From Albimonas marina (GTDB lineage Bacteria > Pseudomonadota > Alphaproteobacteria > Rhodobacterales > Rhodobacteraceae), in contig NZ_JARHUC010000007.1 of the NCBI RefSeq assembly GCF_029223255.1, positions 124,001 through 188,000 of the forward strand: a stretch of 64,000 nt of DNA, read 5' to 3'. Of the stretch, positions 30,330 to 39,168 are shown piece by piece (position 1 is the stretch's first letter; every line of letters starts with the position of its first letter). Made by a program: the position numbers and the translations under genes. The notes beneath the pieces are model-generated. The model saw only the letters and a program-made list of their open reading frames with translations, ran no database searches and was not told where the DNA came from.

Positions 30330-31005
30330 CGCTCCCAGTCCGTTCGGCCGCGGCAGGACGCCCGGCCTCCTCGAAATCGTCGGCGGACCTGTAGGGGTCC
30401 GCCAGCCCGGCCGCAAGCATCGCCTCGGTCTCGAGCCCTTCCATCAATGCCGCGTCCGCCTCCCGAACGTGATCGTACCCCAGGAGATGGAGCGTTCCGT
30501 GCAATATAAGATGCAGCGCATGGTCGCGCAGGGGCAGGCCGAGCGCCTCGGCCTCCCGCGCGCAGGTCTGGTAGGCGAGCGCGAGGTCGCCGAGGCTCTC
30601 GCCCTCGTCGTCCATGGCGGGGAAGCCGGCCATCTCGGGCGCGGGCTCGGGCTCGGGCGGGTCCAGCGGCCGGGTCCCGTCGGGCAGGCCCGAGGGGGCG
30701 GCCCCCAGCTCCCACGCGGGCCAGGACAGCACGTTGGTGGGCGTGGGCTTGCCGCGGTGGAAGTCGTTGAGCCCGGCGATGGTCCGGTCGTCGGCGAAGA
30801 GAAAGCTCACCGCCCGGCCCTGCGCCGAGACGCCGGCGGCGGCGAGCGCCATGGCCGCGCCGCGGGCGGCGAGCGATTCCACCTCCGCCTCGCCCCCCAG
30901 CGCGTCCGCCCAGGCCTCTTCCTCCAGCGCCAGCTCGACCACCGGCGCGGGGAGGTCCGCGCCGGGCTCGGTCGTCGTCGGGGGACGGTCAGCCGGGGGA
31001 GGCAT
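30319..31005 (-). CDS. ybeY: Endoribonuclease YbeY
   Basis: A 228-residue metalloendoribonuclease for 16S rRNA 3'-end maturation and ribosome quality control. The zinc site is HGTLHLLGYDH in the C-terminal third; LNDFHRGKPTPTNVLSWP is the conserved substrate region. Members are usually 150-170 residues; the excess here is a Pro/Glu/Asp-rich insertion (about 35 residues, LDPPEPEPAPEM...) between NVLSWP and LGDLALA plus an N-terminal extension. It overlaps phoH by 17 bases and corC by 11, so the three are translationally linked. Confidence 0.94.
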   Translation of the reverse strand: MPPPADRPPTTTEPGADLPAPVVELALEEEAWADALGGEAEVESLAARGAAMALAAAGVSAQGRAVSFLFADDRTIAGLNDFHRGKPTPTNVLSWPAWELGAAPSGLPDGTRPLDPPEPEPAPEMAGFPAMDDEGESLGDLALAYQTCAREAEALGLPLRDHALHLILHGTLHLLGYDHVREADAALMEGLETEAMLAAGLADPYRSADDFEEAGRPAAAERTGSDGL

Positions 31006-32176
31006 CGCCCTCCTCCCGTTTCGCGGTCTCGTCGGCGGCCTCCAGCGCGGCGTTGCGCGAGCGGCTCCGATCCTGGCCCCGATCCTGGCCGCGCTCGTAG
31101 CCCCGGCCGGGGGCGCGGTCGCGCCCCGGCTCGTAGCCCCGGCCGGGGGCGCGGTCGCGCCCCGGCTCGTAGGGCTGGTCGCGGCCGGTCTCGCGGTCGT
31201 AGGCCTCGATGATGCGGGCGACCAGCGGGTGGCGCACCACGTCCTCGGCGGCGAAGCGCACCAGGCCCACGCCCTTCACCCCCTCCAGCAGCCGCGTCGC
31301 CTGGCGCAGGCCCGAGTGGACCCCGCGCGGCAGGTCGACCTGGCTGAGGTCGCCGGTGATGGCCATGCGCCCGCCCTCGCCCAGTCGGGTGAGGAACATC
31401 TTCATCTGCATCTCGGTGGCGTTCTGCGCCTCGTCGAGCACCACGAAGCAGTTCGAGAGCGTGCGCCCGCGCATGAAGGCCAGCGGCGCGATCTCGATCT
31501 TCTTCTCCGCGATCGCCTTCTGGACATGCGCCGGCGGCAGCAGGTCGTTCAGCGCGTCGTAGAGCGGCTGCATGTAGGGATCGACCTTCTCCTTCATGTC
31601 GCCGGGCAGGAAGCCCAGGCGCTCGCCCGCCTCGACGGCGGGACGGCTGAGGAGAATGCGGTCGACCCGGCCTTCCAGCCACATCGAGACGCCCACGGCC
31701 ACGGCGAGATAGGTCTTGCCGGTGCCGGCGGGGCCGATGCCGAAGACCATCTCGTTGTCGAACAGCGCCTTGACGTAGTCGCGCTGGGTGCGCGTGCGCG
31801 GCTCGACCGTCTTCTTGCGGGTGCGGATCTCGAGCCGGCCGCCCGCGAACATCTCGAGCTGGCTCTCGGGCGAGGGGCCGCCGGGTTTCGACGGCTCGGG
31901 CGCCGGCGCCGCGCCGAAGCGCAGGGCGGCGTCGACGTCGCCGGGCTCCACCGGGCGGCCCTGTTCGAGCCGTCGGTACAGCGCCTGCAGCGCGTCGGCG
32001 GCGCCGTTCACGGCCTCCGGCTCGCCATGCACGGCCAGGACGTTGCCCCGGCGCAGGATCTGCACGCCCAGCGCGTGCTCCACCTGGGCGAGGTTCCGGT
32101 CGAAGCCGCCGCAGAGGTCGATCAGCAGGCGGTTGTCAGGGAAGTCGAGGAGGGTCTCGGACGGGGCGCCCGACAT
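30989..32176 (-). CDS. phoH: PhoH family ATPase
   Basis: A 395-residue protein (from 32176) with an N-terminal KH-like region ([29 protein letters not shown]), then the PhoH P-loop domain: [34 protein letters not shown] and [10 protein letters not shown] (Walker B). It is linked to RNA metabolism with YbeY. The C-terminus carries two exact copies of a 12-residue unit ([12 protein letters not shown]) from a 36-bp tandem repeat and then an Arg/Asp-rich stretch. An in-frame ATG at 32338 would add 54 residues; 32176 is chosen because the family homology starts there, though neither start has a strong Shine-Dalgarno. Confidence 0.93.
   Translation of the reverse strand: MSGAPSETLLDFPDNRLLIDLCGGFDRNLAQVEHALGVQILRRGNVLAVHGEPEAVNGAADALQALYRRLEQGRPVEPGDVDAALRFGAAPAPEPSKPGGPSPESQLEMFAGGRLEIRTRKKTVEPRTRTQRDYVKALFDNEMVFGIGPAGTGKTYLAVAVGVSMWLEGRVDRILLSRPAVEAGERLGFLPGDMKEKVDPYMQPLYDALNDLLPPAHVQKAIAEKKIEIAPLAFMRGRTLSNCFVVLDEAQNATEMQMKMFLTRLGEGGRMAITGDLSQVDLPRGVHSGLRQATRLLEGVKGVGLVRFAAEDVVRHPLVARIIEAYDRETGRDQPYEPGRDRAPGRGYEPGRDRAPGRGYERGQDRGQDRSRSRNAALEAADETAKREEGDASPG
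31094..31165. repeat. 36-bp tandem repeat inside phoH
   Basis: Two identical 36-bp units (31094-31129 and 31130-31165) plus a short third start at 31166. They keep the phoH frame and encode the basic, Gly/Pro-rich repeats of its tail. Confidence 0.9.
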
Positions 32177-32525
32177 CGCGGGGCCGTCGTCGGAGGGGCT
32201 CCGGCGACCAGATTCGGCGGACAGGACGGTCTGCGCCAAGGGCTCTCCATCAGGAAGCAAGCCGCGCCCGATCAGGCCGGGCGTGAGGCAAGCGTGGCCC
32301 ATGCGCGGGCGCGGGGCAAGGGGAGACTTCATGATCATTTGACGGCCGCCCGCCGCAATTCGTCGCCGTCCCGAATGGCGGCGTCGGCGGGGGCGGGACG
32401 ATGGCGCGGGCCCCCGCCGCCGGGCGCCGCGGAGGGCGCCCGGCCGCGTCGGGTCGGGGGCGACGCCGAGACGCCGCCCCCGGATCCTGCAGGGCCGGTC
32501 GCGGCGCCGCGGCCGGAGCCGCTTC
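32177..32525. other. Non-coding gap phoH / fadJ-like gene
   Basis: The phoH-proximal 160 bases could encode an N-terminal extension of PhoH. The rest (32400-32520) is GC-rich, with family B-like fragments (GCGACGCCGAGACGCC, GCGGCGCCGCGGCC), but no clean element. Confidence 0.4.
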
Positions 32526-34640
32526 TCAGCCCGCGGCGGGGGCGTTCAGGTCCGCGAAGCTGCGGCCCTCGGCCACCAGCCGCTCCAGCAGCGGGGCGGG
32601 GGCCCAGAACCCGGGGTCCTCCTGCGCGAATTCCTGGAGGTCGCTCAGGATCTTCGCCAGGCCCACCGTGTCGGCATGGTGCATCGGGCCGCCCCGCCAG
32701 CGGGGATAGCCGTAGCCGGCGATGGCGGTCATGTCGACGTCGAGCGGGCGCAGGGCGATGCCCTCGCCCACCACCTTCGCCGCCTCGTTGGTCATCGCGG
32801 CGATGTAGCGGCGCAGGATCTCCTCGCGCGTGAAGCTGCGGGCGTTGATCCCCAGGCGCCGGCGCTCGGCCTCGATCATCGGCAGGACCTGCGGGTTCGG
32901 CGGGCCGGAGCGGGCGCCGCCGGCATAGTCGTAGAAGCCGATCCCGGTCTTCTGGCCCAGCCAGCCGTTCTCGTACATCCGGTCGAGGAAGCCCTCGGAG
33001 TAGCGCTCGCCCGGATCGCGGGTCTCGTCCTTGCCGCGGCGGTTGAGGTAGCCGATGTCGAGCCCCGCGAGGTCCCCCATCTGGAACGGCCCCATCGGGT
33101 AGCCGAAGCCGCGCACGGCCGCGTCGACCTCGTAGGGGGAGGCGCCGTCCTCGACCATCATGTCGGCGGCCTTGAGGTAGGCGCCCAGAATCCGGTTGCC
33201 GATGAACCCGTCGCAGACGCCCGCGCGCACCGCGATCTTGCCCATCCTGCGGGCCAGCGCGAAGCCGGTGGCCACGACCTCGGGCAGGGTCTTGGCGCCC
33301 ACCACCACCTCCAGCAGGCGCATGACGTGGGCCGGCGAGAAGAAATGCAGGCCCAGCACGTCCTGCGGGCGGCGGGTGACGGCGGCGATCTCGTTCACGT
33401 CGAGATAGGAGGTGTTGGTGGCCAGCACCGCACCCTCGCGCACGACGGCGTCGAGCTTGGCGAAGACCTCCTTCTTCACCGACATCTTCTCGAACACCGC
33501 CTCGACCACCAGGTCGACGTCCGAGAGCGCGGCGAAATCGGCCGCGCCGGTCCAGCGCGTCGCCAGCAGCTCGTCCAGCGCCTGCTGGCTCATCCGACCC
33601 TTGGCGACCGAGGAGGCGAAGTTGCGCCGCAGGTTCGCCTCGCCGCGGGCCAGCGCCTCGGCATCCATCTCGACCATCACCACCTTCAGGCCGGCGTTCA
33701 GCGCGGCCGCGGCGATGCCCGCGCCCATGGTGCCGCCGCCGACCACGCCCACGGTCTCGAGCCTGCGGGGCGCGGCCGAGGCCTCGGGGATCTTGGCCAC
33801 CGCCCGCTCGCCGAAGAAGGCGTGGACCATCGCGTCGCGCTGCGGATCGGCATGGGACTTGTCGGAGACGGCGGTCTCGTGGCGCAGGCCCTCCTCGAAG
33901 GGCAGCAGGCAGCCCTCCACCGCCTCGACGCAGTAGAGCACGGCGTTCAGGCCGCGGCCGGTCTTCACCGCCCGCTCGCGCCACTCGGCGAACAGCTCGG
34001 GCGTGGCGTCGGGGACCGGCATCTCGCCGGTGCGGCGCACGCCCTTGCCCTCCGCCGCGAGGCGCCGGGCATAGGCGAGGCCGGCGGCGAGCGCGTCGCC
34101 CGAGTCGTCCAGCTCGTCGATCAGGCCCAGGTCGCGGGCCTCGGGCGCGGGGATGTGGCGACCGGTGGTGATCGCTTCCAGCGCCCGGGCCGCGCCCATC
34201 AGGCGGGGCGCGCGCTGGGTGGCGCCGGCGGCGGGGATCACGCCCAGGTGCACCTCGGGCAGGCCGACCTTCGCGTCGCGCTGGGCGATGCGCCAGTGCG
34301 CGGCGATGGCGACCTCGAGCCCGCCGCCCAGCGCGGTCCCGTGCAGGGTGGCGACCACGGGCTTGGTCGCGGCCTCGATCCGGTCGCACAGGGTCCAGAT
34401 CTGCGGATCGGCGCGCTTCGTGCCGAACTCCTTGATGTCGGCGCCGGCGTGGAAGGTGCGGCCGTCGCAGTGGATCAGGGCGATGGCGGCGTCGGGGTCG
34501 GCGTCGAACCGCTCCATCCCCGCCACGATCCCGGCGCGGACGTCGGCGCCCAGCGCGTTCACGGGCGGGTTGTCGGTGCGGATGACGGCGACGCCGTCCA
34601 CGCGCTCGTAGGTGACGAAGTCGCTCAGCCGGTCTGCCAT
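32526..34640 (-). CDS. fadJ: Bifunctional enoyl-CoA hydratase / 3-hydroxyacyl-CoA dehydrogenase
   Basis: A 704-residue trifunctional-type alpha subunit of beta-oxidation. Residues about 5-190 are the crotonase domain, with both catalytic glutamates (GTALGGGLEVA and GLPEVHLGVIP). Residues about 300-480 are the NAD-binding 3-hydroxyacyl-CoA dehydrogenase domain (VGVVGGGTMGAGIA; active-site region GLHFFSPAHVM), followed by two C-terminal HAD domains (GFIGNRIL; YGYPRWRGGPMHHADTVG). No partner thiolase is adjacent. The start at 34640 follows GGAGGAG; a longer upstream frame overlaps divergent genes and is not coding. Calling it fadJ rather than fadB is by convention. Confidence 0.93.
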   Translation of the reverse strand: MADRLSDFVTYERVDGVAVIRTDNPPVNALGADVRAGIVAGMERFDADPDAAIALIHCDGRTFHAGADIKEFGTKRADPQIWTLCDRIEAATKPVVATLHGTALGGGLEVAIAAHWRIAQRDAKVGLPEVHLGVIPAAGATQRAPRLMGAARALEAITTGRHIPAPEARDLGLIDELDDSGDALAAGLAYARRLAAEGKGVRRTGEMPVPDATPELFAEWRERAVKTGRGLNAVLYCVEAVEGCLLPFEEGLRHETAVSDKSHADPQRDAMVHAFFGERAVAKIPEASAAPRRLETVGVVGGGTMGAGIAAAALNAGLKVVMVEMDAEALARGEANLRRNFASSVAKGRMSQQALDELLATRWTGAADFAALSDVDLVVEAVFEKMSVKKEVFAKLDAVVREGAVLATNTSYLDVNEIAAVTRRPQDVLGLHFFSPAHVMRLLEVVVGAKTLPEVVATGFALARRMGKIAVRAGVCDGFIGNRILGAYLKAADMMVEDGASPYEVDAAVRGFGYPMGPFQMGDLAGLDIGYLNRRGKDETRDPGERYSEGFLDRMYENGWLGQKTGIGFYDYAGGARSGPPNPQVLPMIEAERRRLGINARSFTREEILRRYIAAMTNEAAKVVGEGIALRPLDVDMTAIAGYGYPRWRGGPMHHADTVGLAKILSDLQEFAQEDPGFWAPAPLLERLVAEGRSFADLNAPAAG

Positions 34641-34829
34641 GGGGTCTCCTCCTCGCGGGCGGTCCGCCCTGTCGGGGGCGGAGAGTGTCGGCAGCGCGGG
34701 CCGGAGGCAAGACCGGCCGGCCGGTCGGGGCGCCTCGGCGTCCGGGGGACGGGGGCGCGCGGCGCTTAACGCCCTCGCAACGCTTTCGGTCCTAGATCCC
34801 TGCGCGAGCCATGGAGCAGGAGGCGAGGC

Positions 34830-35039
34830 GTGATCCCCGACATCTCCGATCCCCGCTGGAAACGGGCGCTGACGACGGACTGCGACTACGCCTCCGCTGC
34901 GCTCGCGACCCGTCTGCTGGTGGCGCGCCTGCGCCGGGAGGTTCAGGCCGACCCGCCCTCGCTGTCCGCCAAGGTCGCCGAGCTTCGCGGCTTCTTCGAG
35001 AAGAACGACGTCGTGCGCGCCGACGTCGCGCGCCTGTGA
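34830..35039 (+). CDS. Small hypothetical protein (GTG start)
   Basis: A 69-residue protein of no recognised family. It is mostly helical and charged, with two likely helices (YASAALATRLLVARLRREV and SAKVAELRGFFEKNDVVRADVARL) and no membrane segment. The GTG start is supported by AGGAGG eight bases upstream. It ends 25 bases before the FIST-like gene and is very likely its operon partner, so a small regulator or adaptor for that protein is possible. Confidence 0.6.
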   Translation: MIPDISDPRWKRALTTDCDYASAALATRLLVARLRREVQADPPSLSAKVAELRGFFEKNDVVRADVARL

Positions 35040-35064
35040 TCCGCGCGGGCAGGGGGAGCGGCTG

Positions 35065-36069
35065 ATGCAGACCCGGATGATGACCGTGGCCGAGGCGTCG
35101 GAGCGGATCCGCGCGGGCTCCGTGATGCTGGCGGCCGGCGCCGCGCCCGCCCTCGCCCAGCTTCCCCGCGGGCGCTGGATCGGCGGCACGGCGAGCCATT
35201 TCATCACCGCGCAGGGCGGGCGGGAGGATCGCGCGCGCCTGATGTGCACCGAGATCGAGAGCGCGCTCGAGGCCCGCGTGCGCACGCTGACGCCCGAGGC
35301 GCTGCCCACCCTGGCGCAGGAACGCTACGCCCATGGCGCGACCCTGATCCTGATCCCCGCCTTCTGCGAGGCGCACGAGCGGTTCGCCCTCGACGGCGCG
35401 ACCTGGCCGGGCCTGTTCGAGCAGCCGCTGATGGGCTGGATCGCGGGCGTCCACCCCGACGAGGCGGAGCGGGCGCGCGCCAAGGTGATCGACGGCGAGA
35501 GCGGGCGGATGCTTAAGGAAGGCGCCGTGCTGATGCACCTGGCGCTTCCGCCGGGGGTCTCGGTCGAGCTCGACATCCTCAACCCGTTCGAGCCGGGGGA
35601 GGAGCCCGCCACCCGCTTCGTCTTCGCCGAGACCGGCTTCTCCGCCCGCACCGCGACGGTGAAAGGGCGGGAGGTGGCGCTGGCGGACTACCTGACCAAG
35701 GCCGCGGTCGACCTGCGCCTGCCGCTGGTGGCGAACTATGCCGGCGCGCGGGTCAACGTCTCGTTCCGGTCGGTGGACGCCGGCTCGGGCGAGGTGCGGT
35801 TCTATGCGCCGGTCGTGGCGGGCGTCGAATACCGCCAGGCCCGGCCGCTGGCCGACTACGCCGCCGCCTTCGCCGCCGCCGCCCCCGGCGACGCGGCCGA
35901 GCGGCTGTCGTGCAACTGCGTGCTGAACTACCTCCACGGCGGGCTGGAGGGGAAGGCCGCCGGCGGCTACCTCGGCCCCGCCACCTTCGGCGAGATCGCC
36001 TACATCCTGCTCAACCAGACCCTGGTGCAGCTGGACCTCCGCGACGGCGCCGCTGGCGCCGCCGCCTGA
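35065..36069 (+). CDS. Hypothetical protein, DUF6976/FIST-like
   Basis: A 334-residue soluble protein. The C-terminal block CNCVLNYLHGGLEGKAAGGY followed by LGPATFGEIAYILLNQTLV resembles the C-terminal ending of FIST-type sensory proteins and, from memory, the DUF6976 group. The N-terminal part (RIRAGSVMLAAGAAPALAQLPRGRWIGGTASHF) is glycine-rich and may bind a ligand. No catalytic motif or membrane segment is seen. The ATG is preceded by GGGGAG. It forms a two-gene unit with the 69-residue gene upstream. Function unknown; FIST domains are thought to sense small molecules. Confidence 0.55.
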   Translation: MQTRMMTVAEASERIRAGSVMLAAGAAPALAQLPRGRWIGGTASHFITAQGGREDRARLMCTEIESALEARVRTLTPEALPTLAQERYAHGATLILIPAFCEAHERFALDGATWPGLFEQPLMGWIAGVHPDEAERARAKVIDGESGRMLKEGAVLMHLALPPGVSVELDILNPFEPGEEPATRFVFAETGFSARTATVKGREVALADYLTKAAVDLRLPLVANYAGARVNVSFRSVDAGSGEVRFYAPVVAGVEYRQARPLADYAAAFAAAAPGDAAERLSCNCVLNYLHGGLEGKAAGGYLGPATFGEIAYILLNQTLVQLDLRDGAAGAAA

Positions 36070-36508
36070 TCGGTCCCGGTCGAGGAGGGCCGAGGGAGAA
36101 TTTTCCAGGGGGGTGCAGAGGGCGCCCTCTGCGGCCGCGTCCGGCGCCCGGACCCAATGCCAGGAACCCGTCGCTCGGTCCTCGGCTCCGAAAAGCTGGA
36201 CCGCCCGGGCGCGTCGGGCGCTCTGGCGGCCTGTTGCAGCAATGTCCCGCGAGACTGTCGCGTCTCCGCTGGAACCTCGTGCGTCGCGCCGACCCGGTGC
36301 GCCCGGACGTCTAGGCTCCGAAGCGAGCAGGCCGGACGGCGAGGGGCGTCCAAGGCGGCGGACAGGGCGGCCCCGGACGTCGACGGTCCTCTGCGGACGC
36401 GGGCGCCCGGCGAGGACCCTCTCGACGATCGCGCCCGGAGAGCGCGCGGCGCTCCCCGGGGCTACGATCATCAAGGGACCGGCGCCCGGCGGCCCCGCCC
36501 GTCTCCGC
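36070..36508. other. Non-coding convergent gap with 18-bp palindrome
   Basis: 439 bases between convergent genes, slightly less GC-biased than other gaps. At 36115-36132 there is a perfect 18-bp palindrome (GCAGAGGGCGCCCTCTGC). No gene, T-run terminator or family A/B/C repeat is convincing. Confidence 0.5.
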
Positions 36509-36916
36509 TCACTGGGCGGAGACGACCGTCATCACCAGCTTGCCGTCGGGCTTGATCGGGCCGTCCTCCTTGGCGCCGAGGGTGTACTCGAAGACGCCGG
36601 TCTTCATGCCGCCCTCCTCGGAATGAACCATCAGCATCAGCATCTCGCCGGGCGCGACCGCCTCGGTCAGGATCGCGGCGACGTCCCGGTTCTCGCCCAT
36701 GCGCAGAGGGGCGTGGGCGACGACGGGGCCGGGCTTCATCGCGGCGTCGGTGCGGTGCACCACCAGCCAGCCGTTGGCGGGAGCCAGCACCTTTTCGGCC
36801 GAGACCACCCCGTTCGCGACGCTCTGGTCCGAGGCCTCGACCATGGCGGCGTCGGCGAGCGCGGGGGCGGCGAACAGCGCGGCGAGCGCGGCGGCGGAGG
36901 CGAGGATGCGGGTCAT
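36509..36916 (-). CDS. Secreted DUF7282-like protein
   Basis: A 135-residue protein with a clear Sec signal peptide (MTRILASAAALAALFAAPALA, cleavage after ALA near residue 21). The mature part VEASDQSVANGVVSAEKVLAPANGWLVVHRTD...GPVVAHAPLRMGENRDVAAILTEAVAPGEMLMLMVHSEEG matches the pattern of the DUF7282 beta-sandwich domain found in archaeal and bacterial exported proteins. No catalytic residue or lipobox is evident; role unknown. It appears monocistronic. Confidence 0.7.
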   Translation of the reverse strand: MTRILASAAALAALFAAPALADAAMVEASDQSVANGVVSAEKVLAPANGWLVVHRTDAAMKPGPVVAHAPLRMGENRDVAAILTEAVAPGEMLMLMVHSEEGGMKTGVFEYTLGAKEDGPIKPDGKLVMTVVSAQ

Positions 36917-37063
36917 GGACGTCTCCCTATCACGCGCGGGCAGGAGGCCCGTCGCTGGGGTCAGCTACGCGCAGCCGCGCGCAGGGTTTCGCCGATCACG
37001 CGGACGTCATCCGCCGCGGCCCGATCGCCTCGACCCCCGCGGCCGTCCCGCCCGCCCCCGCGC

Positions 37064-37231
37064 AGGCGCCGCGTCCGCCGTCGCGCGGGCCCCGGCGGCC
37101 CGCCCGCGGCGCCGGGCCGGCGCGGCGCCCGGGCCCGGCGGTCCCGCCCGCGGCGGTCGCCCCCGGCGTCCGCGCCCGCCGCGCGCCGCGGGCGGAGCCG
37201 TCGCACGGGCGCGCGGCCCGACGCGGCGCCT
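37064..37231. repeat. Family B inverted-repeat element (B6)
   Basis: It begins AGGCGCCGCGTCCGCCGTCG and ends CGACGCGGCGCCT, with CCCGCCCGCGGCGCC / GCGCCGCGGGCGG complementary blocks inside. It occupies the gap between the secreted protein gene and the ahcY terminator (36917-37382), which has no gene. Confidence 0.65.
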
Positions 37232-37382
37232 CCGCGCGTCGGGCGGGCCGCTCGGCTCAAGGTCGGGAGGGGACGGAGAGGCGGGGGCGCGCCGGAAGCG
37301 GCGCCGGGGGCGATCCGCTCGGGCCGGTGCGCTCGGGCAGGTGCGCTGGGGACCGCGCGCGACGCCCGCCGGTCCGCAAGCG

Positions 37383-37414
37383 AAAACCGCGCCGCCCCGG
37401 GAAGGGCGGCGCGG
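37383..37414 (-). terminator. Intrinsic terminator of ahcY
   Basis: A perfect 11-bp stem CCGCGCCGCCC/GGGCGGCGCGG (37387-37397 with 37404-37414), followed on the minus strand by TTTT, about 70 bases after the ahcY stop. Confidence 0.8.
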
Positions 37415-37484
37415 CGATGCGCGGAAGGGGCGTGCCGGCCCGCGGGCGGGGCGGCGCGGGCGGGCGGGGACGCCCGCCGGAGCC

Positions 37485-38876
37485 TCAGTAGCGGTAGTGC
37501 TCGGGCTTGAACGGGCCCTCGGGGGTCACGCCGATGTAGTCGGCCTGGGCCTGCGACAGCTCGGTCAGCTTCACGCCCAGCTTGTCGAGATGCAGCTTGG
37601 CCACCTTCTCGTCGAGGTGCTTGGGCAGCACGTAGACCTTGTTCTCGTACTGGTCGCCCTTGGTCCACAGCTCGATTTGCGCGAGCGTCTGGTTGGTGAA
37701 GGAGGCCGACATCACGAACGAGGGGTGGCCGGTGGCGTTGCCCAGGTTCAGCAGGCGCCCCTCGGAGAGCAGGATCATCCGGTTGCCGCTGGGCATCTCG
37801 ATCAGGTCGACCTGCGGCTTCACGTTGGTCCACTTCATGTTCTTGAGAGCCGCGACCTGGATCTCGTTGTCGAAGTGGCCGATGTTGCCCACGATCGCCA
37901 TGTCCTTCATCTCGCGCATGTGCTCGAGACGGATGACGTCCTTGTTGCCGGTGGTGGTGATGAAGATGTCGGCGGTCTTGACCACGTCCTCAAGCGTCGA
38001 GACCGCGAAGCCGTCCATCGCCGCCTGAAGCGCGCAGATCGGGTCGATCTCGGTCACGATCACGCGCGCGCCCGCGCCGCGCAGCGAGGCGGCCGAGCCC
38101 TTGCCCACGTCGCCGTAGCCGCACACGACCGCGACCTTGCCGGCCATCATCGTGTCGGTGGCGCGGCGGATGCCGTCGACCAGCGATTCCTTGCAGCCGT
38201 ACTTGTTGTCGAACTTCGACTTGGTGACGCTGTCGTTGACGTTGATCGCGGGGAAGGGCAGGCGGCCCTTCTCCATCAGCTGGTAGAGGCGGTGGACGCC
38301 GGTGGTGGTCTCCTCCGACACGCCCTTGATCATGTGGCGCTGCTTGATGAACCAGCCGGGGCTCTCCTTCATGCGCTTCTTGATCTGGGCGAAGAGGGCC
38401 TCCTCCTCCTCCGACTGCGGGTTCTCGATCAGGTCGGTCTCGCCCTCTTCGACGCGGGCGCCCATCAGGATGTAGAGGGTCGCGTCGCCGCCGTCGTCGA
38501 GGATCATGTTGCAGCCCCCCTCGGGGAACTGGAAGATCTTGTCGGCGTAGTCCCAGTACTCGGGCAGGGTCTCGCCCTTGATCGCGAAGACCGGGATGCC
38601 GGCCTTGGCGATGGCGGCGGCCGCGTGGTCCTGGGTCGAGAAGATGTTGCACGAGGCCCAGCGGACCTCCGCCCCCAGCGCCACCAGCGTCTCGATCAGC
38701 ACGGCGGTCTGGATGGTCATGTGCAGCGAGCCGGCGATGCGCGCGCCCTTCAGCGGCTTCTGCTCGCCGAACTCCTCGCGCAGGGCCATCAGGCCGGGCA
38801 TCTCGGTCTCGGCGATGTCGAGCTCGATGCGGCCGAACTCGGCCAGGCTGATGTCCTTGACGATATAGTCGGTCAT
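37485..38876 (-). CDS. ahcY: Adenosylhomocysteinase
   Basis: A 463-residue NAD-dependent enzyme that hydrolyses S-adenosylhomocysteine to adenosine and homocysteine, relieving product inhibition of methyltransferases. The NAD-binding motif is [35 protein letters not shown] is the N-terminal substrate region, and [20 protein letters not shown]...KPEHYRY is the typical C-terminus. The 40-residue insertion ([16 protein letters not shown]...) marks the longer bacterial form. No SAH riboswitch was recognised in the leader. Confidence 0.98.
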   Translation of the reverse strand: MTDYIVKDISLAEFGRIELDIAETEMPGLMALREEFGEQKPLKGARIAGSLHMTIQTAVLIETLVALGAEVRWASCNIFSTQDHAAAAIAKAGIPVFAIKGETLPEYWDYADKIFQFPEGGCNMILDDGGDATLYILMGARVEEGETDLIENPQSEEEEALFAQIKKRMKESPGWFIKQRHMIKGVSEETTTGVHRLYQLMEKGRLPFPAINVNDSVTKSKFDNKYGCKESLVDGIRRATDTMMAGKVAVVCGYGDVGKGSAASLRGAGARVIVTEIDPICALQAAMDGFAVSTLEDVVKTADIFITTTGNKDVIRLEHMREMKDMAIVGNIGHFDNEIQVAALKNMKWTNVKPQVDLIEMPSGNRMILLSEGRLLNLGNATGHPSFVMSASFTNQTLAQIELWTKGDQYENKVYVLPKHLDEKVAKLHLDKLGVKLTELSQAQADYIGVTPEGPFKPEHYRY

Positions 38877-39168
38877 GCGTGTCTCCTGCGCGGGGCGGCG
38901 CGGCCTGTGTCGGCCGCGGCCGGGAGGGGTCCTGTCATCTGGATTGGATCGTTATCAGCGCCGGCGCCGCATCGCAACGAGACGGCGCGCGGCGCCCCGG
39001 ACGCGGCGGCGCCGGCTATGCCGGCAAGAGATGAATTTCCGGTTGAGACGCGCGCCCCGCCGAAGCGGCCGCGCGCCCCCCGGCCCGGGTTCCGCGGCGC
39101 GCCCTCTCGACGGGGCGTGCGCGGGGCGCTAAGCCTCGCGCCCGCCCCTCGCCGCCTTCGGAGGTTCC
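38877..39168. other. Divergent intergenic region ahcY / HD hydrolase
   Basis: About 290 bases, GC-rich except around 38940-38960 and 39025-39050. It holds the ahcY promoter candidate; a GGAGG Shine-Dalgarno precedes the HD gene. The conserved core of the SAH riboswitch was looked for and not seen. Confidence 0.5.
38949..38977 (-). promoter_or_regulatory. Candidate promoter of ahcY
   Basis: Minus strand TTGCGA (38977-38972) and TAACGA (38954-38949) with a 17-base spacer; the leader would be about 65 bases. Sequence prediction only. Confidence 0.4.

Noticed and set aside
34641-35309. Extension of the fadJ-like protein by 223 residues
   Set aside because: The extension overlaps two well-supported plus-strand genes. 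The crotonase domain starts right after the ATG at 34640, which has a good Shine-Dalgarno.
38877-39168. SAH riboswitch before ahcY
   Set aside because: The conserved core and pseudoknot pattern were not found; only a promoter candidate is visible.
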